From positions 62,001 through 126,000 of the forward strand of contig CANOGU010000003.1 of the NCBI GenBank assembly GCA_947565635.1: a stretch of DNA of 64,000 bases, given 5' to 3'. Below, piece after piece: positions 44,058 to 50,953 of this stretch. The stretch comes from an uncultured Lactobacillus sp. (lineage in GTDB: Bacteria > Bacillota > Bacilli > Lactobacillales > Lactobacillaceae). Numbering within the stretch: position 1 is the first letter of the stretch; every line of letters starts with the position of its first letter. The translations under genes and the position numbers were made by a program. The notes under the pieces are model-generated. The model ran no database searches. It saw nothing but the letters and a program-made list of their open reading frames with translations, and had not been told where the DNA came from.

Positions 44058-44672
44058 ATGGTTAAAGTCATTAAAATCAAGTATGGCAACACGAAGTGTT
44101 ATCTGATTCAGGGTACAAAGAAAACAATTTTAATCGATACGGATTGGGCGGGTACATTATCTAGATTTTTTAAGAAATTAGGTGAATATGACTTAAAAGT
44201 TCAAAACATTGATTATTTGTTTATAACACACTATCATCCTGATCATATGGGATTAGCACAAGTTCTTGCTGATTATGGTATTAAATTAGTTGTGTTAGAC
44301 TCTCAGCTAAAATATATTCATCAGTCAGATTATATTTTTGAAAGACAAAGAAATAGTGAATTTGAGCCCATAAAAGATAAACAAGTGTTAGTATTACCTA
44401 TTATTAAAAGTAGAAAATTTTTAAAGAAATGTGGTATAGATGGGGAAATATTAAGTACGCCTGGTCATAGTAATTGTTCAGTTTCTTATATTTTAGATAA
44501 TGGTGAAGCTTTTGTTGGTGACTTATATCCTATTGAACAGGTAGCCTGATACGATAATCCTGTTTTAACAAAAAGCTGGGAAAAATTAAAATATGCAAAT
44601 GTAAAGAAAGTTCATTTTGCTCATTATGCAGATGAAATTATTTCTGATTGGTCACAAATAAAAAGTGTATAG
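44058..44672 (+). pseudogene. MBL-fold metallo-hydrolase interrupted by an in-frame TGA
   Basis: The frame from ATG 44058 has the metallo-beta-lactamase fold signature HYHPDH (58-63), H137 in TPGHSN and D155 in VGDLYP. TGA at 44547-44549 stops it after 163 residues. The same frame then continues without a break for 40 codons to TAG 44670-44672, reading YDNPVLTKSWEKLKY and later VHFAHYADE. That His (about 189) is the expected last metal ligand. The original gene would have had about 204 residues. The truncated product lacks the last ligand, so it is probably inactive. One base change could have made the stop. Confidence 0.8.
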
Positions 44673-44735
44673 ACTAGATAGGAATAATATTATATGATAA
44701 AAAACAAATATTAAGATTAAAACGAGGAAAGCTAT

Positions 44736-45287
44736 ATGAATAACCTTGATGCTTTAAGAAACGATTGCATTATTAAACAAAAGCGCGGGCTACACTTTAT
44801 TTTCACTTCAGTAATAATTTGGATAGGGATTTTACTAGTTAATCTTTCTTCGATGCCTCTTCTTACTAAGAATTTATTTACATTTGTGTGCACAGCATTG
44901 TTATTACCAATTGCATTTTTGATGTCTAAATTATTAAAAATTGATTTTCAGAATAAGGATAATCCCTTAACTGTTTTAGGAGTTTTACTCTCATCAAATC
45001 AAATTTTATATTTGTTGATTGCCATGTGGATTTATTCAGCAATTCCAAACAAGATGGTAATGGTTATTGCTATTATTTTTGGAGCGCACCTATTACCTTA
45101 TAGTTGGTTATACAAATCAAAATCATATTTAATATTTTCGATAGTTATTTCATTTTTAGCTTTATTTATTGGACTAACGTCTTCTTCGGTAGTTTTAGCT
45201 AGTCTGATGATAATAATCGAGTTAGTATTCGGATTTACTTTAGTTTTGGAAAATAAACGAGAAATAGAGGATTCGTTAAACGATTAA
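44736..45287 (+). CDS. Unknown integral membrane protein
   Basis: 183 residues with five or six hydrophobic segments and a charged N-terminus (MNNLDALRNDCIIKQKRGLHF) and C-terminus. It resembles a small uncharacterised membrane family (possibly DUF7010) by its charged start and helix layout, but I cannot verify this. It follows the broken metallo-hydrolase gene after 63 nt, with a GAGGAAAG ribosome binding site. No function is assigned. Confidence 0.75.
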   Translation: MNNLDALRNDCIIKQKRGLHFIFTSVIIWIGILLVNLSSMPLLTKNLFTFVCTALLLPIAFLMSKLLKIDFQNKDNPLTVLGVLLSSNQILYLLIAMWIYSAIPNKMVMVIAIIFGAHLLPYSWLYKSKSYLIFSIVISFLALFIGLTSSSVVLASLMIIIELVFGFTLVLENKREIEDSLND

Positions 45288-45293
45288 AAGTAA

Positions 45294-45479
45294 GAGTATA
45301 AAAAGTATCAAGATTTAAAAGAAAATTTATATGCTGCATATTTTGTGGGCTTCGTATTTCTTTGTGGTGCACTCTTGCGTAATAAAATTGAGTGGAATTG
45401 GCTAAGATCGATTTTTGAATTTGGATTTTTATTTCTTTTATTTGAAGTAGTATCATTGCGCTATAAATTTTGGAAATGA
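45294..45479 (+). pseudogene. C-terminal remnant of a membrane-protein gene without a start codon
   Basis: From just after the stop at 45291-45293 an open frame of about 61 codons runs to TGA 45477-45479. It reads KKYQDLKENLYAAYFVGFVF, a second hydrophobic segment (SIFEFGFLFLLFEVVSL) and a basic end RYKFWK. There is no usable start codon or ribosome binding site near its beginning. The composition looks like a real two-helix C-terminus, so this is likely the tail of a gene that lost its front. It sits directly behind the unknown membrane protein. Confidence 0.55.
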
Positions 45480-45602
45480 AGAGAAAAGACTTAGTTGATA
45501 AAAAGTAACTTTAGATATTTAAACCCATCTTAAGAATTTGTGAGAGCTTTGAACTATAATAATGTAGAAAGTTAATTTTAAGAAAGGTTCTATATTATTT
45601 AT

Positions 45603-46469
45603 ATGAAATATTTAATTACTGGAGCGACAGGTAATTTAGGCGAAAAGATAACCCGTTGGCTTCGAAATATGACGCCTGAAAATAATATTCGAGTTGGAAT
45701 TCATAATTTAAAAAAGTCAAATAAGTTTGACGATTTAGATGTTGAAAAAGTAAAGCTGGACTATTTTGATTTGGATACTTTAAAAAAAGCCGTTGACGGA
45801 ATTGATCTTGTCATTTATATTCCAAGCATTACTTATAACTTGCAGAAAAGAATTACAGAATTTGAAAATATCTTACAAGTTGTAAAAGAAGCTAAATCTA
45901 AATTGATCTTTGTAAGTTTCTTTGCTGATCAGGAAAATAATCCATTTGTGATGTCCCCATTTTATGCATATGTACCAAGAAGACTTGCTAGCTCAGGAAT
46001 TGAATATAGCATTGTAAAAAATAGTCTTTATGCCGATCCATTAGTTCCGGACTTAGATGAGTTGATTCAACGTAAGAATATTATTTATCCGGTTGGAGCT
46101 AAGCCATTATCATTTATAACTCGTAATGATAGTGCTCATGCAATTGCTTGTTTGGCTATGCAGCCAGTAATGCGAGATCAAGGTCAAACTTATCTATTAA
46201 GTATGGATAAAAATTATAATATGGTTGAATTATCATATATTATGTCTCGGATCACTGATCATAAAATTGGCTATGCACCTGTAACAACTGATGAATTTGC
46301 AAAGATTTATGCCGCTGAAGGTGACGGAAAAGAACTTGCATCAATGTACGACGGAGGAGCTAAGGGTCTTCTTAGTGCAACATCTGATGATTTTCATCGC
46401 TTAACTGGTCGAGAACCAGAAGAAATGGAACATTTTTTAAGAAATGGTTATCAAATTGCCCGATTATAG
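45603..46469 (+). CDS. NmrA-like SDR family NAD(P)-binding oxidoreductase
   Basis: 288 residues with the N-terminal dinucleotide-binding motif GATGNLGEK (7-15) in a Rossmann fold, then a YIPS segment and a C-terminal half rich in helices. The pattern is that of the atypical short-chain dehydrogenases (NmrA/QorB-type NAD(P)H-binding proteins) that act as quinone reductases or redox sensors. The classical YxxxK catalytic pair is not obvious. An upstream TATAAT (45555-45560) may be its -10. Substrate unknown. Confidence 0.8.
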   Translation: MKYLITGATGNLGEKITRWLRNMTPENNIRVGIHNLKKSNKFDDLDVEKVKLDYFDLDTLKKAVDGIDLVIYIPSITYNLQKRITEFENILQVVKEAKSKLIFVSFFADQENNPFVMSPFYAYVPRRLASSGIEYSIVKNSLYADPLVPDLDELIQRKNIIYPVGAKPLSFITRNDSAHAIACLAMQPVMRDQGQTYLLSMDKNYNMVELSYIMSRITDHKIGYAPVTTDEFAKIYAAEGDGKELASMYDGGAKGLLSATSDDFHRLTGREPEEMEHFLRNGYQIARL

Positions 46470-46498
46470 TTCCTAATGGTTTAATTTAAAATAAAATA

Positions 46499-46507
46499 TG
46501 TTATACT
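46499..46507 (+). promoter_or_regulatory. Extended -10 of a putative orphan transcript
   Basis: TGTTATACT is a good extended -10. The -35 area is AT-rich and weak (near 46479-46484). It lies 29 nt after the oxidoreductase stop and points into a region without a protein gene. Confidence 0.5.
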
Positions 46508-46513
46508 AAATAT

Positions 46514-46695
46514 AGTAAGTGCTTAGAGAAAAATTAATTGTAATTATAAGTGTAGACGCAATGCTGAGAAAAGACCGTAAGTTTGCTATTAGCTACACGT
46601 ACTTTTAATTTAGGTATGAATTAAAAGTTATCTTATTATTTTAACTGTTATATACGAAAAAAGAGATCAGACATTAAAATCTGATCTCTTTTTCG
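46514..46695 (+). ncRNA. Candidate structured small RNA, family unknown
   Basis: About 180 nt between a promoter-like element and a terminator, without a credible reading frame. Two stems are visible: GTGTAG (46550-46555) with CTACAC (46593-46598), enclosing a 37-nt loop, and a perfect 10-bp hairpin ACTTTTAATT (46601-46610) with AATTAAAAGT (46619-46628). The transcript would end at the 46655-46695 terminator. The loop contains GCTGAGA and ACCGT, which recall half of a thiamine-riboswitch core, but the pyrophosphate-binding half is missing. Alternatively this is a long 3' UTR of the oxidoreductase gene. Confidence 0.45.
46655..46695. terminator. Bidirectional terminator between convergent genes
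   Basis: GAGATCAGA and TCTGATCTC arms with A runs before and T runs after, loop of 8 nt. It can serve the plus-strand transcript and the minus-strand DJ-1 gene. Confidence 0.9.
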
Positions 46696-46705
46696 ATAAA
46701 AATAA

Positions 46706-47290
46706 TTAGAGACTTTGATCAATATTCTTAGCTAAGTAATCGTAAAGCATTGCCTTTTCTAATTCTTTAGTATCATAGCCTAAGGTACGAGCAATAGTGT
46801 AGGCGTAGGCCCAAGCAGTAGCAGGTCCGCGGCTAGTAATGATTTTGTGTTCTTTATCCACAACAGTAATATCAGTGCTGAAGTGGCCATTTGGACATTC
46901 TTCTTCGATTTGTTTTTCAAAACCTGGATAACAAGTGTAGTTCGCTCCTTCAAGTAAGCCATAGTGTCCTAAAGCAATTGGAGCAGCACACATTGCAGCA
47001 TCCCATTTACCATTTTTATTTCTTTGAATCATTAAGTCAGCGAGCTTTTTGTTATTTCTCAAGTTCAAAGCGCCAGTTCTTCCGCCAGGGAAGGCAACTA
47101 AGTCATAATCAAGAAGTGAATCATCCACAACTTTATCACAAGTAAGTAAAATATGGTGGTCACCATTAATTTCTTTTTTATCTAAACCGACCATATCGCA
47201 ATCAATATTTAATCGACGTAATACGTCAACAACGCTAAGGCCCTCAACTTCTTCACAGCCATCTGCGAAGACAACAGCTACTTTTGTCAT
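46706..47290 (-). CDS. DJ-1/PfpI family protein (YajL/DJ-1 type)
   Basis: 194 residues with the DJ-1 pattern. The nucleophile-elbow cysteine is C101 in AAMCAAPIAL, and the acidic partner is E16 in GCEEVE, matching the Cys106-Glu18 pair of human DJ-1. LVAFPGGRTGALNLR is also typical. Family members are oxidative-stress chaperones or glyoxal-handling enzymes. The activity here is inferred. The gene is single, on the minus strand, and shares its terminator with the candidate RNA. Confidence 0.88.
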   Translation of the reverse strand: MTKVAVVFADGCEEVEGLSVVDVLRRLNIDCDMVGLDKKEINGDHHILLTCDKVVDDSLLDYDLVAFPGGRTGALNLRNNKKLADLMIQRNKNGKWDAAMCAAPIALGHYGLLEGANYTCYPGFEKQIEEECPNGHFSTDITVVDKEHKIITSRGPATAWAYAYTIARTLGYDTKELEKAMLYDYLAKNIDQSL

Positions 47291-47446
47291 TTAAAAGTCC
47301 TCCTTTTTTATTAAGTACTATACATTTTTTATTTTAACGCATTAAAATAATATTTTTTAATTTGAAGATTAAAAAAGAATCAAGAAAATGCGTATATAAA
47401 TATAGAGTAAAAATTAGCGAAAGATATTGTATTAGGAAAAATTGTG

Positions 47447-47472
47447 AAACACTAAATGTAGTAGTGTTTTTT
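47447..47472 (+). terminator. Terminator-like hairpin upstream of the phosphatase gene
   Basis: AAACACTA (47447-47454) pairs with TAGTGTTT (47462-47469) and runs into T residues. No gene is seen before it on the plus strand, so it may end a short divergent or untranslated transcript. The 270-nt gap 47291-47560 holds nothing else that I can support. Confidence 0.45.
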
Positions 47473-47560
47473 AAAATACTTGAATTAACGCAGTATTCTG
47501 TTAACATTGAGATAATTGAAACAGAATTTGTGAAACAATTTAAGAAAAGAGGGTAAAAAG

Positions 47561-48250
47561 ATGGCTACTGAAGTTTATTTAGTAAGACATGGGGAAACGA
47601 TGTTTAATCAGTTGAATAAAGTTCAAGGTTGGGCAGATTCACCATTAACTGTAAAAGGAATTAATGATTTAAAAGTAACTGCATCGAATTTATCTCAGGT
47701 TCACTTTGATAAAATGTATAGTTCTGATTTGAAGAGAGCCATTGATACAGTTCACTTAATTGCGGATGCAAATGAGGTTTCAGAAATAGGAAAGATTAAG
47801 AAGTTCCCAGCATTTCGTGAAGTATTTTTCGGTACTTTTGAGGGTGACGATATTGATGAAACTTGGAAAAAGGTTGCCAAGGCCGGCGGAATGGAGCCTA
47901 CAAGTGATGTGGTAAAAATTATTCAGACTTTAGGAATTCATGATTTTCGTGAAGCTACTAAAAAAGCTGACCCACGTCATTTAGCAGAAGATGCAGAAGC
48001 TTTAGATAATCGAATGAATCAGGCAATTAGTCAATTAGCTGAAGAAACTAAGGGGGTCGGAAGAGTCTTAATAGTTTCTCATGGTGACTTTATTAAAACT
48101 TTAGGAATTAAGTATTGGGATCAAACTAGTCATGATCATGATATTCCATTTCCAGATAACGGAAGTGTTACGCGAGGAATTATTGATGATAATGGAAAAT
48201 TTAGAATAATTAATTACGGTGTTAAAAATACTGATATCCCGAATTTATAA
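47561..48250 (+). CDS. Histidine phosphatase superfamily protein
   Basis: 229 residues with the N-terminal VRHGET motif, whose His forms the phospho-enzyme, an SSDLKRAIDT segment that holds the arginine of the phosphate pocket and a second His in VSHGDF. The pattern suits a broad-specificity phosphatase rather than a glycolytic mutase, because the dPGM NERHYG segment is absent. AGAGGG is the ribosome binding site. Substrate unknown. Convergent with the ArsR gene. Confidence 0.87.
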   Translation: MATEVYLVRHGETMFNQLNKVQGWADSPLTVKGINDLKVTASNLSQVHFDKMYSSDLKRAIDTVHLIADANEVSEIGKIKKFPAFREVFFGTFEGDDIDETWKKVAKAGGMEPTSDVVKIIQTLGIHDFREATKKADPRHLAEDAEALDNRMNQAISQLAEETKGVGRVLIVSHGDFIKTLGIKYWDQTSHDHDIPFPDNGSVTRGIIDDNGKFRIINYGVKNTDIPNL

Positions 48251-48277
48251 GATGCAGCTATCAAGTTGCATCTTTCT
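48249..48277. terminator. Hairpin between convergent phosphatase and arsR genes
   Basis: AAGATGCA (48249-48256) and TGCATCTT (48267-48274) form a perfect 8-bp stem with a 10-nt loop. It overlaps the phosphatase stop and abuts the arsR stop, so it may serve both strands. The T run is short. Confidence 0.65.
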
Positions 48278-48603
48278 TAATATAAATTTGAAGGATGCTC
48301 TTTTGCAGAATGTTCTACATGTTCAATCATGGCATCAATCATGAATAAAACATCAGGATCATTTAAAAAGTAAAATACATGTGTTCCATGTTTATGATGC
48401 TTAACTAAATTATACTTTTCTAAAATGCCTAATTGTTTTGAGACGATAGGTTGGGCCAGCTCAAGATTAGTTGCGATTGTAGAGACGGCAACTTCTCCAG
48501 AAGAATTGCGTAAAAAAAATAAAATAGAAATTCGGCGACTATTGCTTAAAACTTTATATATTTTAGCTGCTTCATTGACTAGGGATATATCTAATTGTTT
48601 CAT
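48277..48603 (-). CDS. ArsR/SmtB-family metal-responsive repressor (CzrA-like)
   Basis: 108 residues with the winged-helix core (LELAQPIVSKQLGILEKYNL) of the ArsR family. In the last helix D82, D84, H95 and H98 take the places of the CzrA zinc ligands D84, H86, H97 and H100, with one His replaced by Asp. This fits an alpha-5 metal sensor. It is divergent from a cation-efflux gene and separated from it by a palindrome, so it probably represses that gene until metal (zinc, cobalt or similar) binds. Metal identity is inferred. Confidence 0.87.
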   Translation of the reverse strand: MKQLDISLVNEAAKIYKVLSNSRRISILFFLRNSSGEVAVSTIATNLELAQPIVSKQLGILEKYNLVKHHKHGTHVFYFLNDPDVLFMIDAMIEHVEHSAKEHPSNLY

Positions 48604-48616
48604 TATCTAAACCTCA

Positions 48617-48645
48617 TTGACAATATATCAAAAATGGAATATTAT
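48617..48645 (+). promoter_or_regulatory. Promoter of the cation-efflux gene
   Basis: Consensus TTGACA (48617-48622), a 17-nt spacer and TATTAT (48640-48645). The spacer holds TATATC (48624-48629) and a degenerate partner GAATAT, which resembles one palindrome arm of the nearby operator. Confidence 0.85.
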
Positions 48646-48657
48646 ACTTTCTGCATA

Positions 48658-48683
48658 TAAGTATATCAAATTCGATATATTTA
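48658..48683. promoter_or_regulatory. Putative ArsR-family operator palindrome
   Basis: TAAGTATATC (48658-48667) and GATATATTTA (48674-48683) form an inverted repeat with one mismatch around a 6-nt centre. It lies 12 nt after the -10, where a bound repressor would block the efflux-gene transcript and possibly the divergent arsR promoter. Confidence 0.7.
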
Positions 48684-48695
48684 TGGAGAATAAAC

Positions 48696-49580
48696 ATGAA
48701 AGATAAATCATCATTACGTTATTTTTGGGTAACACTATTAAATATTATTATTACAATTGCTGAGTTTATTGGGGGAGCTATTTCTGGATCCTTAGCTTTG
48801 CTCTCGGATGCTGTGCATAATTTAAGTGACGTAGGTTCGATAATTTTAGCTTTTGTGGCTAACTTGATTGCTAAGAGAAAACGAAATAATAGTAAAACTT
48901 TTGGATATGATCGAGCAGAGATCTTAGCAGCTTTTACTAACGGGATTATTTTAATAGTAATTAGTATTTATTTGTTTATCGAAGGAATTCAACGTTTTAG
49001 CCATCCGGAACCAATTAAGGGAAAAATTATGTTAATTGTTTCTTTAATTGGTTTAGCTGCGAATCTCATTTCAATGCTAGTAGTTATGAAGGAAGCAAAA
49101 ACTAGTCTTAATGCAAAAGCTACATTTTTAAATATGCTTTCGGATGCCATAACTAGTGTTGCAGTTGTGATCGGAGCAGTTGTAATTTCAATTTGGAAAA
49201 TTTACTGGGTTGATCCTGTTTTGACGATAGCAGCTTCGGTATTTTTACTTAAAGAAGCCTATGAAGTTACTATTAAAGCTGCTAATATTTTAATGGAGAC
49301 GAACCCTAGCATCGATTTAAATAAGATAAATGAATTAGTTTTATCTTGTCCACATGTGAATAACATTCACCATGTGCATGTTTGGCAATATTCAGACAAT
49401 GTGACGATGTTAGACGCACATATTAATGTGGATAAAAATTTAGATGCTGTGCAATTAGAAAAGATATACACAGAAATTGCAAAAAAATTAAAGCCGCTTG
49501 GAATTAACCATGTGACACTTCAAGCAGAATGCACACGTGGAATTAGTGATAAAATGATTTTTGATGATAAAGAAGATTAG
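48696..49580 (+). CDS. Cation diffusion facilitator (CDF) efflux transporter
   Basis: 294 residues with six membrane segments and a C-terminal cytoplasmic domain (HVNNIHHVHVWQ), as in CzcD/ZitB transporters that export divalent metals by proton antiport. The TM2 metal site is HNLSD (H41 to D45). In TM5 the usual His of HxxxD is replaced by Asn in NMLSD (N146 to D150), which could change metal choice. The interhelix loop is not His-rich. The gene is controlled in all likelihood by the divergent ArsR protein. Confidence 0.92.
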   Translation: MKDKSSLRYFWVTLLNIIITIAEFIGGAISGSLALLSDAVHNLSDVGSIILAFVANLIAKRKRNNSKTFGYDRAEILAAFTNGIILIVISIYLFIEGIQRFSHPEPIKGKIMLIVSLIGLAANLISMLVVMKEAKTSLNAKATFLNMLSDAITSVAVVIGAVVISIWKIYWVDPVLTIAASVFLLKEAYEVTIKAANILMETNPSIDLNKINELVLSCPHVNNIHHVHVWQYSDNVTMLDAHINVDKNLDAVQLEKIYTEIAKKLKPLGINHVTLQAECTRGISDKMIFDDKED

Positions 49581-49644
49581 TTAATCTGGTTTTGCTGCTA
49601 TTTGGTAAAATAGGGGCAAAGCCTTTTATTTTTAAGGAGAAAAA

Positions 49645-49902
49645 ATGAAATTCGATACTAATGATCTAAAAGAAAATCTAAAAAATTATCAAAAGAAAGC
49701 TACAGACCAATTTAAGGACTTTGCTGAAAATGATTGGCCTGATATCAAAGACCACCTAACTGAAAAAGGACAACAAGCTGGGGATTTTTTGAAGCAAAAT
49801 GGTGGAAAAGCTTATCAGAATTCGGTTAAAGCTTTTAAGAAAGCGGTTCGAAACTTAGACCAAAAAGTAAATGGTACAAGCATACACAAGGATGATAAAT
49901 AA
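49645..49902 (+). CDS. Small hydrophilic helical protein, unknown function
   Basis: 85 residues, highly charged, with repeated Lys, Gln and Asp and no membrane segment. It is predicted helical (QFKDFAENDWPDIKDHL, QQAGDFLKQNGGKAYQNSVK). It has AAGGAG before the ATG. It is followed at once by a small membrane protein gene, so the two probably form an operon. No homology recognised. Confidence 0.75.
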   Translation: MKFDTNDLKENLKNYQKKATDQFKDFAENDWPDIKDHLTEKGQQAGDFLKQNGGKAYQNSVKAFKKAVRNLDQKVNGTSIHKDDK

Positions 49903-49903
49903 A

Positions 49904-50146
49904 ATGAAGGTAAATATTTGGGTTGCAGTAATAGTTTTATTGGTTGGATTATGGGATTTATACATAGCCTATAACCGGTATCAAAAACATAAAGTAACAA
50001 CGAAAGAAGTTCAAAGTGATCCTACTAATGGAACAAGAAAGTTGAGTACTAGTATTTCATCTGATAGGAAAGCTGATATCATTTCCTTTACAATCTTAGG
50101 TGTCGTTTTTACCATTACTGGAATTATTTTGTTTTTTATGATTTAA
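49904..50146 (+). CDS. Small two-helix membrane protein, unknown function
   Basis: 80 residues from ATG 49904 with two hydrophobic helices: VNIWVAVIVLLVGLWDLYIA near the start and ISFTILGVVFTITGIILFFM at the end, joined by a polar stretch rich in Lys, Ser and Thr. ATG 49892 (four codons earlier) is also possible. AAGGATG is the nearest ribosome binding site. It lies one base after the stop of the preceding small gene. Confidence 0.7.
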   Translation: MKVNIWVAVIVLLVGLWDLYIAYNRYQKHKVTTKEVQSDPTNGTRKLSTSISSDRKADIISFTILGVVFTITGIILFFMI

Positions 50147-50167
50147 ATGAGGTAGGTGAGAAGAAAG

Positions 50168-50845
50168 TTGGCCAAATTAGTTTTAGTTAGGCATGGCGAA
50201 AGTATAGCTAATCGTGATAATGTTTATACGGGCTGGAATGATGTGCCTTTAAGTAAAAAGGGGATTGAACAAGCAAAAAATGCAGGTCTTAAGGTAGAAA
50301 AAATAGCTGAATTTGCGCCAACACATATCCATACTTCTGTCTTATCACGTGCAATTATGACAGCTGATATTATTGCGGATGTTTGCAGCTTTTTATATTT
50401 ACCTATTACTAAGACTTGGCGTTTAAATGAGCGTCACTATGGAGCGCTTCGCGGTATTAATAAGGATGTTTCAAAAAAGATCTTTGGTAAAGAACAGGTA
50501 TTAAAGTGGAGACGTGGTTTTGACAGTGTGCCACCACTTTTAACTCAGCCGGTTCAAGATCGAAGATATCAAAAATATGATATGCGTCTAATGCCTCAAG
50601 GAGAAAGTTTACATCAAACTCAGGAGCGATTAATGCCTTATTTTTGGGATCATATTGCACCTGAATTAATGGCAGGCCATGATCAATTAGTTGTAGCCCA
50701 TGGCTCAAGTTTACGTGCCTTGATTAAAAAAATTGAAGATATTAGTAATGAAGATATTGTAAAAGTAGAAGTTCCCAATGCGGAGCCAATTGTTTATACT
50801 TTTGATACTGATTTGCATATTGTAAAGAAGGAAGTTCTACATTGA
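50168..50845 (+). CDS. 2,3-bisphosphoglycerate-dependent phosphoglycerate mutase-like protein
   Basis: I prefer TTG 50168 (225 residues, MAKLVLVRHGES) over GTG 50156, because AGGTGA at 50152-50157 is at the right distance and the N-terminus matches the family. RHGE at 8-11, NERHYGALRGINK and the second His in VVAHGSSLRALI match dPGM. The wording around RRGFDSVPPLL is also dPGM-like. It may be the glycolytic enzyme or a second copy. The true gpmA could lie elsewhere. Confidence 0.82.
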   Translation: MAKLVLVRHGESIANRDNVYTGWNDVPLSKKGIEQAKNAGLKVEKIAEFAPTHIHTSVLSRAIMTADIIADVCSFLYLPITKTWRLNERHYGALRGINKDVSKKIFGKEQVLKWRRGFDSVPPLLTQPVQDRRYQKYDMRLMPQGESLHQTQERLMPYFWDHIAPELMAGHDQLVVAHGSSLRALIKKIEDISNEDIVKVEVPNAEPIVYTFDTDLHIVKKEVLH

Positions 50846-50847
50846 TT

Positions 50848-50875
50848 GAGTAGCCGACTGGTCTACTCTTTTTTA
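50848..50875 (+). terminator. Terminator after the phosphoglycerate mutase-like gene
   Basis: GAGTAG and CTACTC arms (50848-50853 and 50863-50868) around a 9-nt loop, then a T run. Confidence 0.87.
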
Positions 50876-50893
50876 ATAGTTTGTATAGGTATT

Positions 50894-50922
50894 TTTATGG
50901 TAAAATTTTTTACGAGTATAAT
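50894..50922 (+). promoter_or_regulatory. Promoter of the kinase-like gene
   Basis: TTTATG (50894-50899), a 17-nt spacer and consensus TATAAT (50917-50922), 31 nt before the ATG of the next gene. Confidence 0.65.
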
Positions 50923-50953
50923 TGAACAAATTCTTGTAGAGTAGGAGAAAATA

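Noticed and set aside
46550..46598. Thiamine pyrophosphate riboswitch
   Set aside because: GCTGAGA and ACCGT recall its pyrimidine-binding half, but the pyrophosphate-binding half is missing and no thiamine gene follows.
47362..47556. A 64-codon plus-strand frame before the phosphatase gene
   Set aside because: No ribosome binding site, it crosses a terminator-like hairpin, and the composition is like non-coding AT-rich DNA.
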